NCBI RefSeq assembly: GCF_018873765.1
Contig: NC_057923.1
Location: 57,654,593-57,718,592 of the forward strand
Direction of reading: 5' to 3'
Source of the DNA: Telopea speciosissima
Lineage: Eukaryota > Streptophyta > Magnoliopsida > Proteales > Proteaceae
DNA: 64,000 nucleotides
The translations under genes were made by a program, and so were the position numbers. Within the stretch, counting starts at the first letter, position 1. The number at the start of each line of letters is the position of its first letter. The notes under the pieces were generated by a model, which did not search any database, was not told where the DNA came from, and saw only the letters and a program-made list of their open reading frames with translations. This document shows, piece after piece, positions 1 through 9,803 of this stretch.

Positions 1-1080
1 TTTTCAAAAATTGCAAGTTATTCCAGACCGTATGGGCTAATTCATATCGGTATTTGCGGAATCCAATACTGATTACTAAAACCATAAAACACACATTTAA
101 AAAGTTTCTTTCTCATTCTGTTTTACTTCAATATATTGACTATAGTAAATATACAAACAAAAAATTTAATTCCTTTAATTTCCCTCACTTCTAACTAAAT
201 TGTGCTAAAGTGAAACAACATTTGTGTACTATTTGTGGGATTCATTGGATCATGATTTGAGGAATCGGTATCGGATGATCAAATACCAATTTTATCAAAA
301 TTTTATTATATTTTTAAAATTAATATCACTTGTCATTATCTTATGGGTCGTACACTCGTACCACCCATCCTAATTGATATCACGATACCGATTACTAAAT
401 CCATGCATTGGAATCGTTTGCTTCAACACCTCTCATGCATGGTTTGAGGGAGAAATGATACAGATTCTTGTTTGGTCCCATATCGATGGATCAATTCAGA
501 TAAAAAGCAAAATGGTAAAAATAATTGAGCAAATCCGGACTTCTTATTGTTCCACACTTTCACTCATAGTTGGAAAATCAGGTTTTTTAATTCGACTTGT
601 TAAATTTAATAATTAGATGAGTCACATTTTGTTTTCTTATTTTTTAATTTAATAAATATGTACAAATTAGTAAAAAATAAATAAAAAACTAAAAATATAT
701 GAAAAAACCAGAAAAAATCAAGGAAATATATATCAATGTATTTTGAGTTTGTACCATTGAACAAGAGAAGTTGATGATTTCTTACTATTTTAGAATACAA
801 AATGTACTATTTTACCAGTGAATCGATTTTATGTGTTTTTAAAATACGATTGAATTCGCTAAATCTATCATGCCTTGGATAAAATTTTTGAATATTATTT
901 GACTTCAAAGATTTATAATCGAGTCTAGTCATTTTTTACCTTAAATTAAAAATTAATCTACACGACTCTTGATTAGATTTTTCAAAGAATTTTACTTGAC
1001 TCGGGCGATTCGACCTAGTCAAAACCCGTTTCCAACTATGCTCTCACTTATAGAAGTACCTATGACGCACTAACAATTGA
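1..1080. other. Spacer upstream of mTERF copy 1
   Basis: AT-rich non-coding sequence with no convincing gene. The block around 183-240 (Ser/Leu-free spacer text reading ctaaattgtgctaaag, then gaaacaac) recurs at about 8885, 26822 and 36705, upstream of other mTERF copies, so this is the 5' part of the same duplicated unit. Degenerate text rich in atcggtatcgg-like words around 240-400 resembles the spacers at 9230-9420 and 36890-37010. The short open frames here have no recognisable product. Confidence 0.6.
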
Positions 1081-1200
1081 ATCCTTGGTTTTCAGCTTCA
1101 GCCCTGAACATCCCATTGAGAAGACGAGAGGAGATTGGGAAGTCCATGCCTGGAACCTGTTCGATCCCGAACTCTTGTAAGTGATTAACCCTCTCCCAGA
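1081..1200 (+). promoter_or_regulatory. Conserved 5' leader of mTERF copy 1, with uORF 1146-1184
   Basis: About 120 bases that are nearly identical before most mTERF copies, a level of conservation expected of transcribed leader. It contains an upstream ATG at 1146 opening a 12-codon uORF (MPGTCSIPNSCK) that stops at 1182-1184, before the main ATG at 1201. In four of the other copies the matching uORF runs on and overlaps the main start. The uORF end also contains a splice-donor-like tgtaagt. Whether it is translated or spliced is not visible from sequence. Confidence 0.55.
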
Positions 1201-2319
1201 ATGTTTAGCTTCTGTAGCAGAAAGTTTTTTCGTATAAAGTGGTCTGGTGATTTATCAACATTTTTCCTTCTCATTCGAAACTCATCTCTTAGGTTTAGTT
1301 CAAATGCCACAGAACAGTCGTCTCTCACGGTAGATTACCTCATAAAAAGATGTGGGTTAACCCAAGAATCTGCTCTTAAAGCATCCCAAAGGATTAATAT
1401 CAAATCCACCACAAATGCAGATTGGGTTCGCGCCCTCCTAGACAGCTATGGATTACCTAAATCCTGTATCTCGAAGCTAATCAGCAACCACCCAGCAGTA
1501 CTCTCTGGGAATCCTAAGAAAATCTTGGAACCCAAGATTGAATATTTCTTAAATATGGGGATGACAGTTCCCGACCTTGCAAAGATTTTCTCTAAGGACC
1601 CAAGCATACTAGCGGGTGCCAGTTTGACAAACCAAATTATTCCTTCCATGGAGTTCCTTAGGAGTTTCCTTAACGATGGTAAGAATATTGCTTTGGTCTT
1701 GAGTCGGTTGAGGTGGAATACGGGGTTTCAAAGACTAATGGAACCCAATATTGAGTTGTTGCGAAACCAGGGGGTGCCGGAACCTGTGATTTCAAAACTA
1801 GTTATAATATGCCCTCAAGCACTTACTTTGAAACAACCTCGGTTTAATGAGGCTGTCCTGAAAGCCAAGGAAATGGGTTTTGACCCCTCAAGTTTGATGT
1901 TTGTCCATGCCATACGCACGCTGTCACAGATGAATACTACGTTGGAAACAAAACTGGAGGTTTTTAGGAATTTTGGATGGTCTGAGGATGAGATTCTGTG
2001 CATGTTCAGAAAACAACCCTATTGTTTGACTCGCTCGGAGAAAATTCTTAGGATACGATTGGATTTCTTCATGAACAAACTGAGTTTGACTGCTGCGGAA
2101 ATTACCACAAACCCTGTTGTTTTGCTTCTTAGCATGGAGAAGAGAACTGTTCCAAGGTATTCTATTATTCAAGTTCTTCTCTCTCGGGGGTTGATGAAGA
2201 AAAAAAGTATTTGTACTGCATTGACATTGAATGAAGATAAGTTCTTGGAAAAGTATGTTAGGAAGTATCATCAGGAGTTACCTCAGCTGTTAAAGGAGTA
2301 CAAACGTAACATGGAATGA
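1201..2319 (+). CDS. mTERF family protein, copy 1
   Basis: A complete intronless 372-codon frame for a mitochondrial transcription termination factor family protein, a helical-repeat DNA/RNA-binding protein of organelles. Residues 1 to about 40 are rich in Arg, Ser and Phe with almost no acidic residues, as in a mitochondrial transit peptide. From about residue 45 (TVDYLIKRCGLT) there are successive mTERF motifs of about 30-35 residues with the hallmark leucine/proline pattern: LISNHPAVLSG, LEPKIEYFLNMG, LVIICPQALTLKQ, FRKQPYCLTRS and a C-terminal NPVVLLLSMEKR. The end KYHQELPQLLKEYKRNME is shared by all copies. The ATG at 1201 is chosen because it is conserved at the same place in all six copies. 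It is the most divergent of the open copies. Which organelle and target it acts on is inference; plant mTERFs act in transcription, splicing or RNA maturation. Confidence 0.93.
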   Translation: MFSFCSRKFFRIKWSGDLSTFFLLIRNSSLRFSSNATEQSSLTVDYLIKRCGLTQESALKASQRINIKSTTNADWVRALLDSYGLPKSCISKLISNHPAVLSGNPKKILEPKIEYFLNMGMTVPDLAKIFSKDPSILAGASLTNQIIPSMEFLRSFLNDGKNIALVLSRLRWNTGFQRLMEPNIELLRNQGVPEPVISKLVIICPQALTLKQPRFNEAVLKAKEMGFDPSSLMFVHAIRTLSQMNTTLETKLEVFRNFGWSEDEILCMFRKQPYCLTRSEKILRIRLDFFMNKLSLTAAEITTNPVVLLLSMEKRTVPRYSIIQVLLSRGLMKKKSICTALTLNEDKFLEKYVRKYHQELPQLLKEYKRNME

Positions 2320-2938
2320 CTTGGGAACTGGGATTGGTGATTTGCAGAATTTGTTTTTGCAATTTTGACAGGTATTTGCATTTTTGTACTTGATGATACT
2401 TGGCCATGTAACGTCTAGGTTATTTGGTTGCTTTCTTTCTCTATAGACTGCAGGTAACATTCTCTTCAATTAATAATGTCTTTGTTTGTTCCGTGTAAAA
2501 TTTTACATGTATAACTTTCATTTAGATAACTTTACATGGGAAAGTTTTGTAAAATTTTACATCTTGAAAAATTTTCAATGTTTGTTTGGAAGCAAGATAT
2601 GCTGTAATCTTTTCAATGTTTGTTTACCATCTATTTAACATGGTGTAATTATTTTAAATAATTATATGAAATGTCATTTTAATCAAATTTGAATTATACA
2701 GTCCCTAGAATATAGTTGTGAGAACCATACATGGCCATTGCCACGTGGGACCTATAGATACATCGGCCATATGTGATCCATTTAAGGCCACAAAGGATAC
2801 CTTCAAGATATTGAATTGTTTTTTAACAAGGGAGGATTTTACAGTCAAATTGCGCATAGAATTTGCCAAGGGAAATTTTGGAAAATGTATGTTCCCCCTG
2901 TAAAAAAATTTTCCCATGAAAGTTTTACAAACTTAAAA
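2320..2938 (+). other. Conserved 3' flank of mTERF copy 1
   Basis: This block follows the stop codon of every copy. It holds a good acceptor-like tract (ttttgcaattttgacag|gt near 2372) and a second ending ctgcag near 2454, suggesting 3' UTR introns. It then continues as AT-rich text with repeated taaaattttacatg words and the conserved stretch gagaaccatacatggcca to about 2930. An RTE LINE truncates it at about 2939. Confidence 0.55.
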
Positions 2939-3715
2939 ACAACAACTACTCAGCTCTATCCCAACTACATTGATCCTTGCCCTCCAATCGGCTCTATTCG
3001 AGGTCATACTTGATACAAGGCCTATACTATGCATGTCTTTCCTCACCACTTCTTCTAGGGTCATTTTAGGTTTGCCCTTGGTTCTTGTAGTTCCTTCAAT
3101 CTGAATCAAATCAGTCCTCCGTACTGGGGCATCCAAAGGCCTCTATTGACCTCAAACGACTTTCTCGTAGCTTATCGTGTATCAGAGCTACTCCCAAATC
3201 AGCTCTAATATGATCATTCCATATTTTATCCTTCCTAGTTTTGCCACATATCCATCTCAACATCCAGTCGTCAACATCTCTGCTACACTGAGTATATCTA
3301 TATGATGCTAGTGCCCAACATTCGGCACCATACATTAAAGCCGGTCGTACGACTATCCTATAAAATATCTTTTAAGTTTTAAAGGAATACATTCACACAA
3401 CACTTCGGATGCACCTCTCCACTTCATCCATTCTATTTTAATTCTCTGTGAAATATCATCCTCTATATCACATTCTTTATTTATGATTGAGCCCAGATAC
3501 CTAAAATAATCACTTTGCAGAATCTCCCTCTCATCAATTTTCACCACCTCATTATCCTTCCTATTGTAACTAAAGTTACACATCATATACTCCATCTTCG
3601 TTCTACTTATCTAAAAACCTTTTGATTCCAAGGTTGATCTCCATAACTCCAACTTGGTGTTAATCCCTGCTTTTGGCCCCATCCACCAAAACAATATCAT
3701 CAACAAAAAAATTTA
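2939..3715 (-). mobile_element. RTE-type LINE fragment (RT C-terminal part and 3' end)
   Basis: Read on the minus strand, broken frames give the C-terminal part of a plant RTE-clade LINE polyprotein. From 3595 down: EYMMCNFSYN, then DYFRYLGSIINKE, then MYGAECWA, WICGKTRKDKIWN, IRADLGVA, then GRPKMTLEEVVRKDMHS-like text and DWRARI, ending in a caacaac (TTG)n tail at about 2939. Stops and frameshifts break it, and the catalytic RT core is absent, so it is a 5'-truncated dead copy. It lies in the 3' flank of mTERF copy 1 and is related to the fragments at 13536, 16672, 34021 and 45203. Confidence 0.85.
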
Positions 3716-3927
3716 ATTGCCTAGGCTTCTCTGACCCAGCTACTCCTTACAAAATACTGAGTTATTTGAATGGAAAAGAGCTTTCTCCTAATAAAGTAGA
3801 ACTAATTACAAATGCTAATACTGCAGAAACTATGGTGAAGGCGGTGGCAGTGGAGTCTGGTGTAATGAGTTTGATGTGCTGTTATCATGTTTTGCTTCTT
3901 ATCATTGGCCTCCATATAATTGAGTAA
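3716..3927 (+). pseudogene. Coding-like fragment of unknown origin
   Basis: Directly after the LINE there is an open stretch reading LGFSDPATPYKILSYLNGKE, then LSPNKVELITNANTAETMVK and AVAVES. Its composition (balanced charge, no low complexity) looks like protein-coding exon sequence. After AVAVESG the text changes to spacer-like hydrophobic residues, and ggtgtaatgag there could be an old splice donor. I do not recognise the family. It may be a captured or degenerate exon, or part of a transposon. It is not seen in the other units. Confidence 0.3.
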
Positions 3928-4364
3928 GATAAATGCTTACCTGTATGGTTGAGGCTTTGTAAGGAGTTGAATCTCTCAGCGATTGATGTGTTTCAGGATT
4001 ATTTATGTTTTTGCTGTTGATGTGGATCATGATTATAATATGTTTTTGGTGAACCTTTTGTGCTCCCTGTGCTGTTCAAGTTGGAGATTCGGATACCTTT
4101 TGGAAAAATTTAATCCTTTCTTGAAGGTCCCCACTCATGTTCACAGAATGCAATAAGGTACACTTGCTCAAGAAAGCATAAATAATCAGCTGCGGTTTAG
4201 ATTCCGAGGCATCCCTTCCCATTATCAGTTATGATAAAACAGGGACACTCTTCCATTTGGTTCTGTAGTTAGTAATCTAGATCATCTGTATAGGGAGTTT
4301 CTTTCCTTTAGTATGGAAAATTAGGGATCGGGACTAGACCACCTCTCCAAACCATATCCAAGCC
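3928..4364. other. Spacer, nothing recognised
   Basis: Non-coding AT-rich DNA between the coding-like fragment and a MITE. I see no gene, repeat or structured element in it. Confidence 0.5.
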
Positions 4365-4507
4365 ATAGTTGTCAAGGTGCCGCCTAAGCATCCAGGTGCC
4401 TTTTTTGTGGGATGGGTGCCTTGGTCACTAGGCGGTGCCTTGTTGGTGTCGCATTAGTTTTTTACCCCCCTGCAATGCCTTGGGTTGCCTAGCGCTTTGA
4501 TAACTAT
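4365..4507. mobile_element. Short TIR element (MITE), atagttgtca family, copy A
   Basis: It starts atagttgtcaagg and ends ctttgataactat, an imperfect terminal inverted repeat, with internal GC-rich gcctaggcg-like text (about 143 bp). The same termini delimit copies at 5486-5611 and 13306-13399, and a one-ended copy lies at 40880. The clear 9-10 bp target duplication of the 13306 copy suggests Mutator-like mobilisation. No clean target duplication remains here. Confidence 0.6.
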
Positions 4508-5485
4508 GCTCCAAACCCCTTTTCTAGGTTGCAGTTTCACCCCTTTGATCAATAACATTCTGTAAGCCCTTTGTTTGGATAATATTATAGTGAGGAGCAT
4601 GCACAACCCTTGAATAGTGGATTCAGAATGACCTTTTGGTTCTCTACAGTGAAAACTGTGAACGTGCTCTAAACCACTCACATATGACAAAGAAAACAGG
4701 TAAAACCTTTCACTGGCCTCCATTTCTGTTGCCTCTTTTTCGCTGCTATGATTTCAATCGAAAAGGTTAAACAAAGGTGTCCCATGCTTAGAGGTCTGCC
4801 TCTAACTCTTCTTCTCCTTTTATGTCGTAGTTTGCCATCTTTCTTCTTTCTTCTCCTCCTTTCTCCCTTTATTTTTCACTCTGCATCAGGCATCACCACT
4901 ATTGCAGCAGCAGCTACTGCTATGCAGTTTTTTTTTCTTATTCTTCTTTCTTTTTCCTTTCTCTCCTTTCTTCCCTTCACCTGCCCCCCCCCCTCCCATA
5001 TCTATCTTTCTACTTCTTTCTTTTTTACGTTTGTGGCTTGTCTTCTTTCCTAAGCTTTTCTCACAAATTCAGAATTCTATATTTATGTAATCTTGATCTT
5101 ACTTTTCCTATTGTGTAGAACTAATCTTGATGCAGGGAATACCCGCAACTTGAAAAAAACTGAGAGGAAACTCAACCAGTTGGGGTGGGTCTGTTCAACA
5201 GTCTAGGAAGTTTATGGAACTTCAAAAGAGCAGATTTTTTGCAGAGAAATAATAAAATTCCAAAAGTTCCTCTTCCAGATTCATTCTTAATGATTTTGTA
5301 GAGAGTTACATTGGGAGTTGCATTTATGACCTTAAAATAGTCACACAAACAGAGAATACAACATTAGTTTCCCAGTTTTTTTCCTCCTGTTGAAACAAAC
5401 AGAGACCTCATTGAAACTAGGTTGGAGAATCTTAATAAAAAAGGATTGAGTTTCCATCCTCAAAGTCTGATAGTTCCTGATCACC
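4508..5485. other. Spacer with pyrimidine-rich tract
   Basis: Non-coding. About 4800-5060 is strongly C/T-rich on the + strand (long ttcttctt and cccccccc runs), which creates spurious Phe/Leu/Ser-rich open frames. No gene is supported. Confidence 0.5.
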
Positions 5486-5611
5486 ATAGTTGTCACAGCG
5501 TCTAGGCTATCCTTGGCAATGGAGGAGGGAAAAAATCAAGGTGATACCAACAAGTTGTTGCCTAGGTGGCCAAGGCGGCCTTCTACTGTGCCTGGACACC
5601 TTGACAACTAT
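5486..5611. mobile_element. MITE, atagttgtca family, copy B
   Basis: A 126-bp element starting atagttgtcacagcg and ending ccttgacaactat, with internal cctaggtggccaaggcgg. Flanks ctgatcacc on the left and ctaatcact on the right (offset by one base) look like a decayed 9-bp target duplication. Confidence 0.65.
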
Positions 5612-7170
5612 ACTAATCACTGACATTTCATCCCTTTCTTTCCCCTTGAGTGAAACCTGCCCTGTAATTTCTGTACATACATTGAGAGGGTACTTCTATT
5701 GTAATTCCAGTCTTAAGGATCCTAATTTGTCATAATCTAAGGAGAACACAGTGGAATCTGATCAAGATAACTGAAGAGCTACTAAAGAATGCAAATAACA
5801 TTTACTAAATTTAAGTATTAAGACCAATATGTAGTATCTTAGTCAGTATATGTCTACATAAATTAATCTGAAGGCTTTGTATTTATTTTTCTTTTATTAT
5901 TATTGTTATTATCATTTTTAAATTGAACGATGGGTTTCTTCTAATAGCAGCAGCTATCCTAAAGCTGGCAGAATGACACTCAGGTGCTTGAGTTTGTACT
6001 GCTGCAAAAATCTTAGCCCTATCCACAGGTTAAGAACTTTTTTTTTGAAGGTTGGGGGGGGGTGTTTGGGGTTGAATAACAGTTTAAGAATTTGATGATT
6101 TACTAACACTTCAATTAGTTGGGAACTCTCAGATTATAATCCATTCTTTGTCAACACAGGAGCCTTGGTTCTTCATTCTTTATTTCATTGCTCAATGAAA
6201 GCTTAAAGTCTTTATGGACTGCTCCCAATATTTCACTTTAGTTCTCTTGGGCTGTCAAGATCACCCTCACACTTGCTTTCTGCTTTGGACATCTAGGAAC
6301 TTACTGAATGTGAATCGGCATAAGCATGGTTTCCTTTTTCCCATCATTAAGGAAATCATTCCTTAACTGAAAATGCATTACAGGCCATGGTTTTTTTTAA
6401 AGGAATATTGCAGGCTGTACAGTTCAGTTGGTCAGTCAAATTGTTCATGCCACCAATGGCTAGGTGCAAAGGATCCAAGGTCTGGTCATTTATTTTTCGA
6501 AACATTAACTGCAAGAGTACATCATGCTGATTGAAAGATGGTCTTTTGAGCTATGTTTGGAGTGCATGAAAAACAAACGAAGAAATTTGCAAATTTTTGA
6601 AAAAGAAGAAGAAATACTGCTTTTATAATGTTTTCCCTTCTTTTCTATTCATTTCTTGCATTCCAAACATGCAAGTTGGAATCGATGGAGTTTTCCATAC
6701 AAGTTGTTCGTTTTGGACAGGTTCAGAGTAGGACTGGACATTTTGTGACTTAACCCTGGTAACCTATGACAAAGCCAATGAATTCTATTTTGATAGTAAG
6801 AGTTGGTAGCTCTGTGGGAGTGTTTTTTTTTTTTTTTTTAATGGTTTAGCAAATCCCAATCCTGTCTTCAAAAGGGTCAAAATTGAAGTGCACAATCTCA
6901 TCATGTCCGTATTCATAATGGATGTAGTGGGGTCATTTGAATCAGACAATACAACTTACATGGTTTAAGAGAAATTGGGAAAATTTTCAAATTTTGTATA
7001 AAACAGTCATTGGAGAAAAAGAGCAATTTTCCTAGACAACACTTTCATTTTTGGAATCCATGGAAGGCACAGATAAATGCCACATTGCAAGTCAAATGCA
7101 GTTCAGATTTTGTCGAGAATTAGACCTCAAGATCCCTAATTTATACTTCAGGCATCAATCTATATGAAGG
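5612..7170. other. Duplicated-unit spacer of unit 1
   Basis: Non-coding, but built of blocks repeated in the other units. The block around 5740-5850 (gataactgaagagctactaa) recurs at about 16580, 24295 and 35320. The block around 5945-6000 (agcagctatcctaaagctgg) recurs at about 17027, 24530 and 35510. The block around 6505-6560 (attaactgcaagagtac) recurs at about 17280 and 35820. These landmarks show that the duplicated unit is many kilobases longer than the gene. Poly-G at about 6053-6061 and poly-T at about 6822-6839 are simple runs. Confidence 0.65.
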
Positions 7171-7980
7171 CAACAAACAAGATAAAGTTTCTAAAAATTT
7201 TATCAGTCAACTACCCTGTTTTCATCTTTCTGAGTCTCATAGCTCTCAACTGAGCGGCAACTAATCCGTAAGTTGTCTTCTTATGATGAGATGCAGGAGC
7301 CTCTTGTTCTTCTCAGTCTACTGCAGCCATTCACGTAGCATCAATGATTGTGTTGGTAGAGAGCAAGAATGTTGTTTGCAATTTGGGAGTAGATTTCTTT
7401 CATTTCAGGAAAAACTACGATAAGGTAACGTCCCCTTTGTGTAGTAGTAGGGCTGTTGCTTGTTGGGGCAGGGCACTCTTCATTCTTCATTTGAGACTAA
7501 CGAATGTCAGGTTGAGGGTTTCTGCCTTGTTAACCAAAGAGGGTAGTTGGGTAAAGCAAACTCCCTCATTGGATGAGCATGGGGTTTAGTCAAAGTAGAA
7601 TCGGGTTGCATTGCTTGATGCTCCGATCAAAAACAAAATAGTGGGGACATGTAGGTTCGATAGAATAGGTTCCGTCTCCTAAGGAGCTTAGCTCGCAGGG
7701 TACGCCCAAGGGGCATCCAAGGATGGGGCTTTGCTGCATACATCTCGGTGCACATCTAGGGATGTGTGTAGCACGGTCCAACGGCTGGATGCTCCTTGGG
7801 CATGCTGGGCTCCCTAGAAACGAGCTCAATACAACAGAATATGTGTTTGAAAGATCAATCCCTTCCCTACTTGCCAGAGAGCATCTCTCCATCGAGATGT
7901 TAACAGTTGATCTCAGGTTCCGATGTGCTTACGAGATGTGCTTACGAGCTGGTAGAAAAAGAATCTTTCATTTTGGATTA
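7171..7980. other. Unit-1-specific insertion of unknown type
   Basis: Spacer text shared with other units breaks near 7170 and resumes near 7985 (gtgctgggattagtg then attaagaagagacg, matching about 26365 and 36370). The material between is not seen in the other units and is more GC-rich, including gtagcacggtccaacggc. It has short open frames but no recognisable protein and no terminal repeats that I can define. It may be a decayed retroelement LTR. Confidence 0.35.
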
Positions 7981-8180
7981 TGAAGGTGCTGGGATTAGTG
8001 TAATAATGAGTGGAGGGATATTTCTGATATTAAGAAGAGACGATTGAAATGGCTTACCACATGGATTGTCCACTTGCACACTTGCACATTTACTTCTGAG
8101 CAGCTTCTGAAATATGTATATATATTTTTTTGGTACGAGTCTTCTGAAATATATTTTAATAGAAAAGAGAACACTATCTG

Positions 8181-8334
8181 AGCACATGCAGTGTGTTGTC
8201 CCTCTGCCTAGACAAAAGGGTGTGCGAAATGATCACCGCACTCCCAGGAAATTATGATTCTCTATGGAGGTGTGGCGGTCATTTCACACCTTTGTGTCTG
8301 GGCGTAGGGGCAGTGCACCGAACGTGCCTAGATA
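8181..8334. repeat. Imperfect inverted repeat (MITE-like)
   Basis: The left arm (tgcctagacaaaagggtgtg then cgaaatgatcaccgc) is complementary to the right arm (gcggtcatttcacacctttg then tgtctgggcgtaggggcagt). Similar words occur in the unit-4 insertion at 37200-37340, so this is probably a small transposon family. No clear target duplication was found. Confidence 0.5.
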
Positions 8335-8361
8335 AGGTTCTTTCTCCCTACTCTAATTTTA

Positions 8362-8782
8362 GGAAAAATGACATGATTAGCTACTTTTGGGTTTTCATTT
8401 ACAGAACTGTCCACCCTATGTTTGAGTTAATAAAAATATACAAAAACAAGTATAGTTTTACAAAACTAGACAAAATAGTGACTCTTCTTCCTTCCTCAGC
8501 AGTTCCCCTCTAAAAAATCTCTTTTTTTTCCTCTGTTACTTGGGGTAGCAGAGAATGGCGGTGGCTGAGACAAGGGTAGGGTTGCAGGGAATGGAGGATG
8601 CCTGGGCGAGAAGACAATGACAGGGGTAAAAATGTCTAAAAAAGTGAGTGTAGGAGGGAGAGACACTATTTTGTCCAGTTTTGTAAACTTTAACTTGTTT
8701 TTGTCTATTTTTGTTAACTCAAACATAAGGTGGATAGTTTTGTAAATGAAAACCCAGAAGTAGCTAATCATGTAATTTTTCC
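8362..8782. mobile_element. 421-bp inverted-repeat element (MITE) with 8-bp TSD
   Basis: It begins ggaaaaatgacatgattagc and ends as the near-complement (gctaatcatgtaatttttcc). The arms pair for about 150 bp on each side (8362-8515 with 8635-8782), leaving a loop of about 120 bp. The flanks are taatttta at 8354-8361 and taatttta at 8784-8791, an 8-bp (possibly 9-bp) target duplication. That size suits hAT or Mutator-type transposases. It has no coding capacity. Confidence 0.8.
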
Positions 8783-8791
8783 TTAATTTTA

Positions 8792-9683
8792 TAATATTCA
8801 TGTTCTCTTTTCTTTTACTTTTTCATTTCATTTTACTGCAATTTACAAAAAAAAAAAATTATCACTCAACTACCCTCAGATCTAACTAAATGGTACTAAA
8901 GTGAAACAACACTTGTGTTAGTGGTGAGCTATATATAGCTAGAAAATTCTACAATAATTCTACAAAAAGATAAGGATAAAGTTTTCTTCCACCCATAGAG
9001 TCAGAGGACGGTTCACCCACCTTTTTAGGGTTTACAAACCCCTCCTAGGTTTTTGTATGTTTCAAAATACCCTCTTGATACCCATTCTTGGCTTCTCCTA
9101 CCCCTCAGTGAATGAGATGCCATTCACTGGGTGGAGGGAAACTTGATCCAAAAAACAACTAATGTTTATGTGATTAATTGGATTCCTTCCCCAACCCTTC
9201 GAAAACAATGAAATAGATCATATTTGGATTTACAAGAATCATAATCGAATTGTTGAATCGGCCAATTTGGATAGCTGTGATCAATCTCAATTTTGATTCA
9301 TAAAAAACGGCCAATTCATGACTAGGAATCGGTCAGGCAACGATTAGGAACGGTGGAAATTGGGATTACTGTCATCCGATTCTCATCCAAATCGGACGAT
9401 TCACCGACCGGATTTGTAAAACAATGGGGTTCTTAGAGATGATCTTGCCAGGTCGGGGGCCTGAAATCCTCATATTACAGAAATATTCAATCTTGGATTC
9501 CAAGGTTTTTTTCACGATTTGCAGAGAGTACTGTTGGGTAACTTGGGCAGTTGGTGATTAGCTTTGAGTTACAGGGTTTGGATAATCCATAGCTGTTTAG
9601 GAGGGCGAGAACCGAGTCTGCTTTTCTGCTACAATTGCTATATATCACCTCCTCACATGAACAGTGATATGTGAGGGAAAATG
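8792..9683. other. Spacer upstream of mTERF copy 2
   Basis: Non-coding. It holds the recurrent upstream block (actaaatggtactaaag, about 8885) and the gaatcggcc/aattcatg-rich block (9240-9420), both also seen upstream of copies 4 and 5. No gene is supported. Confidence 0.55.
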
Positions 9684-9803
9684 CAATCCTTGGTTTTCAG
9701 CTTCAGCCCTGCTCGTTCAACTGTGAAGACAAGAGGAGATTGGGAAGTCCATGCTTGGAACCTGTTCGATCCCGAACACTTGTAAGTCATTAACCCTCCC
9801 AGA
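9684..9803 (+). promoter_or_regulatory. Conserved leader of mTERF copy 2, uORF 9751-9840 overlapping the start
   Basis: This is the same leader as in copy 1. The upstream ATG at 9751 opens a 29-codon frame (MLGTCSIPNTCK and onwards) that passes through the main ATG at 9804 in a different frame and stops at 9838-9840. A scanning ribosome using it could not simply reinitiate at 9804. The context of the uATG (gtccATGc) is moderate. Confidence 0.55.

Noticed and set aside
1924..2271. 115-codon minus-strand frame within mTERF copy 1, with relatives at 19747-20214 and 28499-28708
   Set aside because: Antisense shadow of the mTERF coding sequence. It recurs only because the sense gene is conserved.
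4748..5053. Leu/Phe/Ser-rich frame resembling a membrane protein
   Set aside because: Produced by a pyrimidine-rich tract. Frames in both neighbouring phases look equally hydrophobic.
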